NCBI GenBank assembly: GCA_019421975.1 | Contig: JAHZEE010000014.1 | Location: 1 to 15,631, forward strand | Direction: 5' to 3' | DNA length: 15,631 nt | Source of the DNA: Clostridiales bacterium | GTDB taxonomy: Bacteria > Bacillota > Clostridia > Oscillospirales > Oscillospiraceae | In this document: positions 1 to 8,077 of the stretch, one piece after another | Position numbering within the stretch: the first letter of the stretch is position 1 | Layout of the letters: every line of letters starts with the position of its first letter | Translations under genes and position numbers: made by a program | The notes under the pieces: model-generated | What the model was told of the DNA's origin: nothing | The model's input: only the letters and a program-made list of their open reading frames with translations | Database searches by the model: none

Positions 1-3000
1 CGTCCGGCTGGTAGGAGGTGGCGGGGATGTCGTGCTTCGCCGTTTCGAGAACCTCGGCGTCGTTGTAGCTCTTGCCGCCGTCGGTGGAGTACTGCATTTC
101 GGTGACGGCGGAGATGACGCCGGACTTGTTGATGGGATTGGTGGCAAATTCCAGTGTAGCTGTGCCGTTCTTCACCACCACCAGGCCCTTGCGGTTGTTG
201 TCGAAGATTCCGTCGCCCATGTTGGTGCCGCCGCCCTTGGACGAGTACACATAGACAGGCACCTTGTAGGAGCCGGTCTTGGTGGGATCGACGGTCTCGC
301 TTCCGCCGCTTCCGCTGTCTCCGCCGCTTCCGCGCTTCTTCAGGGCGTCGACGGCCGCGTTCAGCTCCGTCAGGGCTGCCGCAATGGCAGTCTCATCCGT
401 GCTGGAGCTGGAGATCAGTTCCTGTGCTGCGCTCAGCTTTTCCTGCATCGCGCTCCAGGTGGAGGCGGTGTAGTCCGATTCGTTCAGCTTCTTGGCATTG
501 TTCACCGCCGTGATCAGGTCCTCCAGCGGGTTCTCCTCCGGCGGCGTAGTCCCGCCCGTGCCCAGAACCAGCTTGATGACGGTTTCGCCGCTTCCCATCG
601 CGTCGATGAAGGTGGAGACATAGATCTCTCCTCCGTCGGTGCCGTCGGTGTAGCTGGGCAGTGTGAAGGTAACGGCGCCGGGGTAAGCCATGTTGGTGGC
701 GCCGCCGCTGAAGTCCGGCACCTGGCCGTCGACCGTGTAATAGACGCCGCCGTTCTTTTCCATCCGGGTCGGCGTGCCGGAATAGACAGTCTTGTCGCCG
801 CTCTTGGTTGTGGCGGTGTACCAGCTGTCAACGGTCACATCCGTGGGCTCGAGGGTATCGGCCTGGATGCCGTTATAGACCGCGTTTGCGGACTCGCCGT
901 AGAAGACCCGGAAGCTGCCCAGGTGCCCGTAAATTCCGCCCACAGTGGTATGGGTCAGATTCACGGTCATGGTGCGCGTTCCATCCTCGCTCACATGCAG
1001 CACCGCCGGGCTGACGACTGTGTCAGACCCCATGGGCAGCGCCGTCGTGTCCCCGGGCGCCTTGGCGCTCAGGACGGAAACCGCGACCTCGTAGTCTCCG
1101 GGCTCCAGCTCCTCTTCCACCTTCTGCAGGGTGTCAAAGTCCAGCTGGTACTTCATGACCGTCCACCTGTTCATGGCGTTGGCCTCGTAGGTGGCTACAT
1201 AAATCTCGTTATTGTAGCCGTCGTTCTTAATATAGCTGGGAAGTGTCAGGGTCACATCTCTGGGAGCAACCCGGTTGCCGTCCTCTCCGTAGAAGACCTT
1301 GCCGTCCTCACTGGCTGTTACTTTGCCCTCGTAGAGGATGTTTTCGCCGGTCTTGGAATCCACATTTCCCCAGTTGACCACGGTGATGGGCGTGAAGTTT
1401 GTCTTGATCAGATCGCCGTCTGTGCCGGTGGACTGGTTTTTCCAGAAGTCGTAGACATCCACATCCCCGTCGCCGTCGATGTCGGCGGCGCTGGTCAGCA
1501 GGTACAGCTGGCCCAGGCCGTAATAGGAGCCCACTGCCAGCATGCCCTTGAGCTGATAGCTGACGGTCATGGTGCCGTCCTCCGCCACGACCAGCGACGC
1601 CTCGCCGTCCACCACAGGCCCGCCCATGGGCCCGGCGACGGTGCCGATACTGCCGCTGCCCTGGCCCTGATGGTAGGTCAGCGTGTAGGCGCCGGGCTTC
1701 AGGGAACCGTCGGTGTTTGTTGTCTCAGACGCCTCAAACGCGGCGCTGGCAGTGACGGCCTCCTGCGGCATTGTAAAGGTGTAGGTCCGGGTACCGGCCT
1801 CGGTCAGCGCGACCGCCTTGCCGCTGGCTGTCTTGACTGCAACGGAGCCGTCGGTCAGGACATAGCCGGCATTGGGCTTCGCCGTCACGGTGACGGTGGC
1901 GCCGGCCTGGGCCGCAGAAGCGGAAGCGCCCTCAACGGCAAAGGCAACCTCGCCGTTTTCGCACTCCGCGCTGTTGAGCGCATAGGTGGCGTATTCGAAG
2001 GCGACATTGACCGTTACTTCCGCGGCGGGCATGTAGAAGTAGTAACCCTCCGACGCGCTGTAGAGAATCGGCGCGTCCTGCCCGTCGACGGTATAGGTCA
2101 GGACCGACGCGGCGTAGCCGGTGCCGGGCCGCACGCCGACCGTGACCTTGGAGCCTGCCTTGGCGGTGGGGGGAACCTCCGCATCGCCGTATTCCCCGCC
2201 GGTGAGGTTCAGCGTGATGCTGTAGCTTTCAACCGAGGCGTCCTCCTGGATTTCCGCCAGAACCGGGCCGGGGGTTCCCTTGACCCAGCCGCGCAGGCCG
2301 ACTTCTGCCGCCGCCTGCTTGACGCCCAGGTTCAGCGCGACCAGAAGGCTGGGGTTGCGGTAGGTTGCGTCGTCTGTTTTCAGCGTTCCGACTACCTTTC
2401 CGCCGGAAACCTTCAGGAACTGGCCCTCAGATGCGCCGGTCGTATCCTCGCCAGTCAGCGGCATTGCGCCATTCTCCGTCGAGAAGCTGGGCTGCGCGAG
2501 GGTCCCCGCATCGTAGAAGCTGGAGGAGTTCATGCCCAGCAGGCGTCCTGCAGAAACCTCTGCGCCAGTCTCGCCGCTCACCGTTACGGTCCCAAGGCTG
2601 TAGCAGGTCAGCACGGTGCCGCTGGAGGCTCCCATCAGACCGCCGACGATGATCCGCGATGTCGGGTCCGCATTCGCCGCCACAGTCACGGCGCCCCAGG
2701 CCGCGTTGTTCACGAAGATTCCCCTGTTTGAATCGTCGCCGACCAGGCCGCCCGCGAAAATTGCTTTGCCGGCTGCGGTGGAGGCGACATTGACGGCCAC
2801 ATTGCACACAACATTTCGAATTGTTCCGCTTTGATAGGTGTAGCCGGCCAGGCCGCCCACATAAGAGGTTTTCATCGGGGCGTTCATCGTTATGGATCCG
2901 TTGAGGGTCAGGTCGCTCACAGTATATCCGTAATACAGATAGCCGAACAGGCCGAGATAACTCCCGCTTCCCGACAGGGTCATATTGGAGATGGTGTGGC

Positions 3001-6000
3001 CGTTTCCGGCAAAGGTGCCTCTGAACCTGGCATTTGTCACATTCCTGTCGCCGATCGGCACCCAGTTCTTTCCGTTCAGATCGAGATCTGCCATCAGCGT
3101 GACGGTATAACCGTAGAAGTCGACTCCGTCGTTGACCTTTTTGGCAAACGCCGCCAGGTCGGCCTCGTTGTACAGATACCAGTTGCCTGCGCTGCGGGCA
3201 TAGAGCTCGGCGTCATAGGCGCCCTCGTCCGCCCAGGTTACGGCTGTCACGGCTGAGAAGGTCAGATCGGCGTCGGGCATTGTAAAGGAAGCGCCGTTCG
3301 GAGCAAGAAAGTAGTTCCGGCCCGCTCCGTCCTTGGCCTTGACGGCGACAACGCGTCCGGTTTCGGGTTGCTGGACCGCAATCTTCAAGGACTGGCCGGT
3401 CAGGGCGGTTTTGCCCGGCAGCGCCAGCAGATCCTTGCTGGCCTCCTCCACCGCCAGGGTATGGCTTGCATTCGGCGTAAAGGCTGCCGTGACGGTCACA
3501 TCGGCGTCCGGCATGACAAAGGAGAACCGGGTGCTGGAGTTGGCGACAGGCGAAACCGCCACTGCGCCGGCGTTGACCTTTACGGAGTCCTGTGTCAGGG
3601 CGTATCCGCTGGAGGCCGTCGCAGTGATCGTCACGGTCTGGCCGGCCAGCGCCGTTGCTTTCGGACTGGTTTTCAGAGATCCGCCCGTCAGAGTCTCAAG
3701 GGTGATGGTGTGGCTCGCCGCCTCCTTGAAGGTCGCGACGACGGTCACATCATAGTCCGGCATGGCAAATGCGTAAAGGCCGTTTGCGTCCTTCACAATC
3801 GCCGTGGATTTGCCGGCTTCTCCGCTTCCCGTCGCGTAGTAGCCGAGCGTATCCAGGACATACTTGCTGCTCGCGGCGGCGGGATAGACCGTAACCGTCT
3901 GCCCTTCCGCCACCGTGGCGCTCTGCTTCAGCGCAATGGAGCCGTTTTCCGCCTTGGCCAGCGTGACGGTATAGCCCTCTGCCGGCTGATAGACCGTGCC
4001 GGTCAGCTTGGCCGGCTCCCCGTCGCCGCCCGCGGTCCAGGAAACAAAACCGTACAGGGGATCCGCACCCGTCAGCAGATTGCCATTCAGAGCGTCAGCC
4101 GCCTGATCCGGAAGCACCCTGCAGTTCGACGAGCCGGCGCCGCCGCCGACCGCCGCAGAGATCCCCTCCGCGGCATAATAGCTGCTGCGGACCGTCGTGG
4201 AGGTCTCGGCATAGCCGACCACGCCGCCCACGGAGCTGTCCGCCGCGGCGCCGGACAGTACGCCCTTGTGGTAGACATTGAAGACATCCACCGTGCCGCT
4301 CCCGGCCTCAAGATAGCCCACAGCGCCGCCCAGATAGACGGTTCCGGTGCCGCTGGCATTGACGCTGCCCGTATTATAGCTGTTGGCCACCAGCCCATGG
4401 TCCTCCATCAGGCCCACCAGACCGCCCACATAGAGCTTGTCCGCTGTAGCCGAACCGAGCACAGTGCCGCTGTTATAGCTGTTGACCACGCTGGGCGCGG
4501 CCACCGGCAGATTGCTGCCGTTAGCCATCTGCCCTATGAGGCCGGCAACATACGCGGTATTTTGAGTTTCGCTCTCCTTGAGCGTGATGTCTCCGGTATT
4601 GGCGCAGCCATCCAGCCGGCCGCCGGTCCAGCCGGTGCCGCCAAAGTTATACATGTAGCCCACCAGGCCGCCCACTCTGGCGCGGCTCCCGTCCGTGCAG
4701 TCCACCGTAATGGTTCCGGTGTTGGTGCAGTTCTCCACCAGCGCGTATTGCGTGCCGGGCTGCGAGGTACTGTAGAGATATCCCGCCAGGCCGCCCACAT
4801 AGACCAGGGAGTTGCCGCTGGTGAGGGTTAGGTCAATGTCCACATCTGTGGTGATATTCGTCAGTTTTGCCACAAACTCCTTGCCCTGCGCGCCGGTGTC
4901 GTAGCAGTTCTGCATATAGGAAAGCAGACCGCCGGCATAACTTATGTGGCCCGTCAGGCAGATGCTGCCTTTGACGGTCAGATCCTTGATCTCGCCGCCG
5001 TAGAGCATGCCGAACAGGGAGGCTCCATACCCATCCGTGAAAGCCCCGTCCGACTTGGCAGAGGCGTTGGCGCTGTCGGTGATGGTCATGCCGGAAACGG
5101 TCTTGCCGTTGCCGTCAAAGTAGAACGCGTGGGATGTGACAGAGTTGCCATACTGTACGCGGTTGCCGCACCATTCCTTGCCGGACAGATCGATGTCGTT
5201 GTCCAGGATGATCCAGCCGTCGGCGAACCAGCCGTCTGTCAGTTTTTTCGCATGGGTGTCCTCCATGATCTGGATCAGCGCGGCCAGCTCCGCAGCGGTG
5301 GTGATATGGATCTCCTTGCTGCCCGCTGGGAAACCGTTTTTATAGGTGTCGTAGAACACCTGGTCGTAGCAATCCGCCCAGTACTGCGCGGCAGTCGCAG
5401 AGATCTCGACGGCCTGCTCCGGCATGACGAAGCTGTATTCCGTGGCCTCCGTCACAGTGCCGCTGCTGATTACCTCGCCGTTCGCCTCCACCTTTTGCAG
5501 ACGGTAGCCCTCCGGCGGCGCGGCGGTGAAGGTCACGGTCGTACCGGCGATAGCCTTTTCCGGCAGGCCAGTCAGCGTCGCGTTCCCGTCCGCCGCAGTG
5601 ATGGCGTATTCCGCGGCAAAGGTCACATAAACGGTCAGGTTGGCTGCGGGCATCCCGAAGCGGTACTCGCCCATCTTGTTCGCATTCACCAGTGTGAGGG
5701 TGTCGCCCCCGTCGCCGCTGGTTTCCACCTTCAGAACACCATAGCCTGCGTTGGCTGTCGGCACGACCTGAACCTCCGCCTCCAGATCCACGGCATACAG
5801 GCTGCCCACAGTCGGGGCGCTCAGCTCTTCGCCGTCTACCAAAATCTTATAGGAGCCGTTCTCCGCCTCGGCCATGCTCAGGAAGTACCCGGCCGCCAGA
5901 GGCGCTACGGTCCGAGCCAGGCTCCTCTTAGGCTCCTCCGACGGAGTATCCTCTGATTCCTCCGGCTCTTCTGTCGCCGGTTCTTCTTCCGCCGGTTCAG

Positions 6001-6157
6001 GCCGGCTCTCCTCGTCCAGGTTGTTCAGGACAGTGGGCGTTTCGCCCTCCTGCGTTGCCGGCTGCGCCATGGCTGCCATGGGCAGCATGCCCAGCACCAG
6101 CAGAAGCGTCAGCAGCAGCGCGATGGCACGCTGCCCGGTGGTTCTTGGTTTACTCAC
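1..6157 (-). CDS. Giant secreted NEAT/GLUG repeat surface protein (C-terminus beyond window)
   Basis: A single frame with no stop that I could find runs from a GTG start at 6157 to the window edge, giving 2052 complete codons. AGGAGG lies 7 bases before the GTG. Residues 1-31 are a signal peptide (basic start, leucine-rich core, AMA|Q cleavage site), followed by an acidic Glu/Pro linker (about 40-78). Seven modules end in an MPxxxVTV-type motif, with Met at 169, 245, 799, 882, 960, 1376 and 1463 (bacterial-repeat/InlB-B-like folds). Two GLUG blocks (VGGLVGY with NC/SYNTGTIT rungs) span about 405-670 and 1064-1195. NEAT-like domains lie at about 1486-1680 and 1684-1866, a FIVAR-like helical module at 1877-1942, and a recognisable NEAT domain from about 1962 to the edge. 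NEAT domains bind haem or haemoproteins in Gram-positive bacteria, so haem capture or adhesion at the cell surface is the inferred role. The haem-contact YxxxY strand of the last NEAT and any sortase, SLH or membrane anchor lie outside the window. Confidence 0.9.
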   Translation of the reverse strand, partial: MSKPRTTGQRAIALLLTLLLVLGMLPMAAMAQPATQEGETPTVLNNLDEESRPEPAEEEPATEEPEESEDTPSEEPKRSLARTVAPLAAGYFLSMAEAENGSYKILVDGEELSAPTVGSLYAVDLEAEVQVVPTANAGYGVLKVETSGDGGDTLTLVNANKMGEYRFGMPAANLTVYVTFAAEYAITAADGNATLTGLPEKAIAGTTVTFTAAPPEGYRLQKVEANGEVISSGTVTEATEYSFVMPEQAVEISATAAQYWADCYDQVFYDTYKNGFPAGSKEIHITTAAELAALIQIMEDTHAKKLTDGWFADGWIILDNDIDLSGKEWCGNRVQYGNSVTSHAFYFDGNGKTVSGMTITDSANASAKSDGAFTDGYGASLFGMLYGGEIKDLTVKGSICLTGHISYAGGLLSYMQNCYDTGAQGKEFVAKLTNITTDVDIDLTLTSGNSLVYVGGLAGYLYSTSQPGTQYALVENCTNTGTITVDCTDGSRARVGGLVGYMYNFGGTGWTGGRLDGCANTGDITLKESETQNTAYVAGLIGQMANGSNLPVAAPSVVNSYNSGTVLGSATADKLYVGGLVGLMEDHGLVANSYNTGSVNASGTGTVYLGGAVGYLEAGSGTVDVFNVYHKGVLSGAAADSSVGGVVGYAETSTTVRSSYYAAEGISAAVGGGAGSSNCRVLPDQAADALNGNLLTGADPLYGFVSWTAGGDGEPAKLTGTVYQPAEGYTVTLAKAENGSIALKQSATVAEGQTVTVYPAAASSKYVLDTLGYYATGSGEAGKSTAIVKDANGLYAFAMPDYDVTVVATFKEAASHTITLETLTGGSLKTSPKATALAGQTVTITATASSGYALTQDSVKVNAGAVAVSPVANSSTRFSFVMPDADVTVTAAFTPNASHTLAVEEASKDLLALPGKTALTGQSLKIAVQQPETGRVVAVKAKDGAGRNYFLAPNGASFTMPDADLTFSAVTAVTWADEGAYDAELYARSAGNWYLYNEADLAAFAKKVNDGVDFYGYTVTLMADLDLNGKNWVPIGDRNVTNARFRGTFAGNGHTISNMTLSGSGSYLGLFGYLYYGYTVSDLTLNGSITMNAPMKTSYVGGLAGYTYQSGTIRNVVCNVAVNVASTAAGKAIFAGGLVGDDSNRGIFVNNAAWGAVTVAANADPTSRIIVGGLMGASSGTVLTCYSLGTVTVSGETGAEVSAGRLLGMNSSSFYDAGTLAQPSFSTENGAMPLTGEDTTGASEGQFLKVSGGKVVGTLKTDDATYRNPSLLVALNLGVKQAAAEVGLRGWVKGTPGPVLAEIQEDASVESYSITLNLTGGEYGDAEVPPTAKAGSKVTVGVRPGTGYAASVLTYTVDGQDAPILYSASEGYYFYMPAAEVTVNVAFEYATYALNSAECENGEVAFAVEGASASAAQAGATVTVTAKPNAGYVLTDGSVAVKTASGKAVALTEAGTRTYTFTMPQEAVTASAAFEASETTNTDGSLKPGAYTLTYHQGQGSGSIGTVAGPMGGPVVDGEASLVVAEDGTMTVSYQLKGMLAVGSYYGLGQLYLLTSAADIDGDGDVDVYDFWKNQSTGTDGDLIKTNFTPITVVNWGNVDSKTGENILYEGKVTASEDGKVFYGEDGNRVAPRDVTLTLPSYIKNDGYNNEIYVATYEANAMNRWTVMKYQLDFDTLQKVEEELEPGDYEVAVSVLSAKAPGDTTALPMGSDTVVSPAVLHVSEDGTRTMTVNLTHTTVGGIYGHLGSFRVFYGESANAVYNGIQADTLEPTDVTVDSWYTATTKSGDKTVYSGTPTRMEKNGGVYYTVDGQVPDFSGGATNMAYPGAVTFTLPSYTDGTDGGEIYVSTFIDAMGSGETVIKLVLGTGGTTPPEENPLEDLITAVNNAKKLNESDYTASTWSAMQEKLSAAQELISSSSTDETAIAAALTELNAAVDALKKRGSGGDSGSGGSETVDPTKTGSYKVPVYVYSSKGGGTNMGDGIFDNNRKGLVVVKNGTATLEFATNPINKSGVISAVTEMQYSTDGGKSYNDAEVLETAKHDIPATSYQPD
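1448..1483 (-). other. EF-hand-like calcium loop inside the first NEAT-like domain
   Basis: Residues 1559-1570 of the giant protein read DIDGDGDVDVYD, with acidic side chains at loop positions 1, 3, 5, 9 and 12 and Gly at 6, the canonical EF-hand/dockerin pattern. It sits between predicted strands of a NEAT-like domain. Only one loop is visible, so this is not a full dockerin, which carries two. Confidence 0.55.
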
Positions 6158-6197
6158 TTTCGTTCCTCCTCAATTTTTCTCTTTTTATTGGATGGAT

Positions 6198-6225
6198 AAA
6201 AACCGCCTCACGGAGCGCGGGTTTT
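6198..6225 (-). promoter_or_regulatory. Weak hairpin overlapping the end of the leader ORF (possible attenuator)
   Basis: On the minus strand AAAACCCGC and GCGGTTTT can pair over 8 bp with one bulged base around a 10-base loop. The U-rich side forms the 3' arm, and the stop codon of the 12-codon leader ORF falls in the loop. This resembles an attenuator or weak terminator, but the stem is short and largely A-U, so it may be coincidental. Confidence 0.25.
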
Positions 6226-6246
6226 CCGGATGCGCCACAGATTCAT
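6208..6246 (-). CDS. 12-codon leader peptide candidate upstream of the giant surface protein
   Basis: ATG at 6246 is preceded by AAAGGAAG with a 7-base gap, a plausible ribosome-binding site, and encodes MNLWRIRKTRAP followed by TGA. It ends about 50 bases before the GTG of the large gene and is too short for family assignment. The peptide is basic (four Arg/Lys in 12). It could be a regulatory leader ORF whose translation affects the hairpin over its stop codon, or chance. Nothing confirms that it is translated. Confidence 0.3.
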   Translation of the reverse strand: MNLWRIRKTRAP

Positions 6247-6286
6247 TTCACCGCTTCCTTTCTGAAATATACATGGATTGCTGCAT

Positions 6287-6292
6287 ATTTTA
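6287..6292 (-). promoter_or_regulatory. Candidate -10 box next to operator copy 1
   Basis: TAAAAT on the minus strand directly follows the palindrome at 6294-6307. No good -35 box is visible at 16-18 bases; the best nearby hexamers are poor. If active, the operator would occupy the spacer of this promoter and transcription would begin near 6280, just upstream of the leader ORF. Confidence 0.3.
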
Positions 6293-6293
6293 G

Positions 6294-6307
6294 TTAGCTT
6301 AAGCTAA
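6294..6307 (-). promoter_or_regulatory. Palindromic operator-like element, copy 1
   Basis: TTAGCTTAAGCTAA is a perfect 14-base palindrome, 136 bases upstream of the GTG of the NEAT protein. A second copy differing at two central bases lies at 6468-6481, and both share AAAATA just downstream on the minus strand. The TTAG...CTAA shape resembles DtxR/IdeR-type metal-repressor boxes, which fits a NEAT gene, but the regulator is not identified here. Confidence 0.6.
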
Positions 6308-6321
6308 TCTTTTGACATAAG

Positions 6322-6348
6322 AAAAACGGACTTTCGAGGGGGCGTCCG
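6322..6348 (-). terminator. Weak terminator-like hairpin inside the leader
   Basis: On the minus strand CGGAC and GTCCG (5 bp) enclose a 12-base loop and are followed at once by TTTTTCTT. It lies between the upstream promoter and operator copy 1. It may end a short leader transcript of about 190 nt or attenuate read-through. The stem is short, so confidence is low. Confidence 0.3.
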
Positions 6349-6403
6349 CGGGTTTGCCCGGGTTCTCTGCGATTCTCTCTCGCCTGCCGGAACACAGGGT
6401 TTA

Positions 6404-6428
6404 TCATGCTTTGCATAGCAAAGCATGA
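6404..6428. repeat. Perfect 11-bp inverted repeat with 3-base loop
   Basis: TCATGCTTTGC, ATA, GCAAAGCATGA: the arms are exact reverse complements. It abuts a second perfect palindrome, sharing two bases. It has no U-tract in either direction, so it is not a normal terminator. It could be a dispersed palindromic element or a structured part of the leader RNA. Confidence 0.6.
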
Positions 6429-6444
6429 AGCCCGGCCGGGCTTC
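6427..6444. repeat. Perfect 18-base GC-rich palindrome
   Basis: GAAGCCCGGCCGGGCTTC is its own reverse complement and overlaps the preceding inverted repeat by two bases. As RNA it could form a tight hairpin, as DNA a protein site. No U-tract follows on either strand. Confidence 0.6.
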
Positions 6445-6466
6445 TGGTCCATTCATCTCTATTTTT

Positions 6467-6482
6467 GTTAGCCTATGCTAAC
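6467..6482 (-). promoter_or_regulatory. Palindromic operator-like element, copy 2
   Basis: GTTAGCCTATGCTAAC on the plus strand has 6-base perfect arms and a CTAT centre. Its 14-base core TTAGCCTATGCTAA matches copy 1 at 12 of 14 positions. It falls at about +34 to +49 relative to the expected start site of the consensus promoter at 6522-6550, where a bound repressor would act as a roadblock. On the minus strand it is followed by AAAAATA, as copy 1 is by TAAAATA. Confidence 0.6.
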
Positions 6483-6521
6483 TTTTCCGCAAAGAAAACC
6501 GCTCATCTCTGAGCTGTACAA

Positions 6522-6550
6522 ATGATACCAGTTCCTGCAGAAATTGTCAA
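6522..6550 (-). promoter_or_regulatory. Consensus sigma-70-type promoter for the NEAT protein leader
   Basis: TTGACA (6550-6545), a 17-base spacer and TATCAT (6527-6522) on the minus strand make a near-perfect housekeeping promoter. Transcription should start near 6515, giving a leader of about 360 nt before the GTG. It lies just downstream of the cysS terminator, so the surface protein is its own transcription unit. Confidence 0.8.
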
Positions 6551-6561
6551 GCCTCTTTCCG

Positions 6562-6597
6562 CAATAAAACACGCCGGAAGGCCCCTTCCGGCGTGTT
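6562..6597 (-). terminator. Intrinsic terminator of the cysE-cysS unit
   Basis: A 14-bp perfect stem (arms 6568-6581 and 6584-6597) with a 2-base CC/GG gap is followed on the minus strand by TTTTATT. It lies 79 bases after the cysS stop codon. I see nothing else in the gap between them. Confidence 0.9.
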
Positions 6598-6676
6598 CTG
6601 GTCTCTCATAGCGCTTTGTCGTCGATGATGATGCGTCTGCTGTATAGCTATCCTGCGGCCGCCCGGCCCCTTCTCT

Positions 6677-8077
6677 TTAAATCTGCTTCCACTTGACGCC
6701 CTGCGGGGTGTCCATCAGCTCAATGCCCATGGCCTTTAGCTCGTCGCGGATGCGGTCGGCCTCGGCAAAGTTCTTCTCCTTCCGGGCCTGCTGGCGGGCG
6801 GCAATCATCGCCTCAACCTTCTCATCCAGGCTGTCCGCCTTCTTGCGGGCGTAGAGCAGGCCCATCACCTCGATCAGCTCCTGGAACATGGCCCGGCACG
6901 CCTCTGCCAAGGCCTTGGTCGGCCTGCCCTCCAGCGCGGTATTGACCGTCCGCACCAGGTCAAACAGCACGCCCATGGCGTCGGCTGTGTTGAGGTCGTC
7001 GTCCATGGCCGCCTGGAACCGCGCACGGAAGTCCGGCAGCGCCTGCGCCGCCTTCTGCTCCTGCTGTGTCATGGGGCCATCCTCTCCGTTTTCGCAGAGG
7101 AAATCCAAATTGTCCCGCGCAGTGTAGAGCCGGTCCAGCGCCGCCTGCGCCTGCTCCAGCGACTCGCGGGAGTAGTTGAGAGGACTGCGGTAGTGGGCCG
7201 AGAGCATAAAGAACCGAATGGTCTCATAGCCGTAGGCCTGCGCCGCCTCCCGAACGGTAAAGAAGTTGCCCAGGGATTTGGACATCTTCTGGTTGTCAAT
7301 GTTCAAAAAGCCGTTGTGCAGCCAGTAGTGGACAAATTCACAGCCGTTTGCCGCCTCCGACTGGGCAATCTCGTTCTCATGGTGCGGAAACTCCAGATCC
7401 ATTCCGCCGCAGTGCAGATCGATGGTCTTACCCAGATATCGGTTGGACATGGCCGAGCACTCAATGTGCCAGCCCGGGCGGCCCATCCCCCAGGGGGACT
7501 CCCAGGCCGGCTCTCCCGGCTTTGCCGCCTTCCAGAGAGCAAAATCCATGGGGTCCTCCTTGTGCTCTCCCACCGCAATGCGTGCGCCCGCCTGCAGATC
7601 CTCCAGCGGCTGATGGGAGAGCTTGCCATACTCTCTGAACTTCAGCGTGCGGTAGTAGACATCCCCGTTGGATTCATAGGCATAGCCCTTGTCAATGAGC
7701 GTCTGCACCAGATCAATGATCTGCTGCATGTTCTCCGTCGCCTTGGGGTGAATGGTCGCGTCGCGTACGCCCAGGCCATGCGCGTCGGTAAAGTACTCGG
7801 CGATATATTTTTCTGCCACTTCCTGAGAGGAAATTCCCTCTTCGTTTGCACGCCGGATGATCTTGTCGTCCACATCGGTGAAATTCTGTACAAAGGTCAC
7901 CTTGTAGCCCCGGTACTCCAGATAGCGGCGCAGCAGATCAAACATGATCATTGGCCGGGCGTTGCCCACATGGATGAAGTTATAGACTGTGGGGCCGCAG
8001 GTGTACATCCGGACCTCGCCTGGATGAATGGGGACAAATTCCTCTTTTTGCCGTGTCATGGTGTTATAAAGTCTCAT
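6677..8077 (-). CDS. cysS: Cysteinyl-tRNA synthetase
   Basis: Encodes 466 residues, the usual length. The enzyme is a cytoplasmic class I synthetase that joins cysteine to tRNA-Cys using ATP. Visible signatures are [15 protein letters not shown] near the N-terminus (zinc Cys plus the HIGH-type HVGN motif), WHIECSAM and HHENEIAQ (further zinc-site residues), and [10 protein letters not shown] (the KMSKS loop). The start is set at the ATG at 8077 ([14 protein letters not shown]), preceded by GGAGG, rather than at an alternative codon at 8110 that would add 11 residues not typical of the family. The start lies inside the end of cysE, with a 14-base overlap, so the two are translationally coupled and both sit under the T-box. 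The strong terminator downstream ends the unit. Confidence 0.97.
   Translation of the reverse strand: MRLYNTMTRQKEEFVPIHPGEVRMYTCGPTVYNFIHVGNARPMIMFDLLRRYLEYRGYKVTFVQNFTDVDDKIIRRANEEGISSQEVAEKYIAEYFTDAHGLGVRDATIHPKATENMQQIIDLVQTLIDKGYAYESNGDVYYRTLKFREYGKLSHQPLEDLQAGARIAVGEHKEDPMDFALWKAAKPGEPAWESPWGMGRPGWHIECSAMSNRYLGKTIDLHCGGMDLEFPHHENEIAQSEAANGCEFVHYWLHNGFLNIDNQKMSKSLGNFFTVREAAQAYGYETIRFFMLSAHYRSPLNYSRESLEQAQAALDRLYTARDNLDFLCENGEDGPMTQQEQKAAQALPDFRARFQAAMDDDLNTADAMGVLFDLVRTVNTALEGRPTKALAEACRAMFQELIEVMGLLYARKKADSLDEKVEAMIAARQQARKEKNFAEADRIRDELKAMGIELMDTPQGVKWKQI

Noticed and set aside
32..2731. Long plus-strand open frame (899 codons), with further ones at 3368-4831 and 4946-5956
   Set aside because: Low-complexity His/Gly/Arg-rich translations with no domain sense, lying antisense to the NEAT protein frame, which has a signal peptide, an RBS and coherent domains. 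They are GC-rich antisense shadows.
4090..5020. Repeated DNA here considered as CRISPR or tandem repeat array
   Set aside because: The repetition is at protein level (GLUG rungs of varying spacing); no identical DNA repeats with uniform spacers.
6598..6676. Gap between the cysS stop and its terminator searched for a small gene or second hairpin
   Set aside because: No ORF with a ribosome-binding site and no convincing stem were found.
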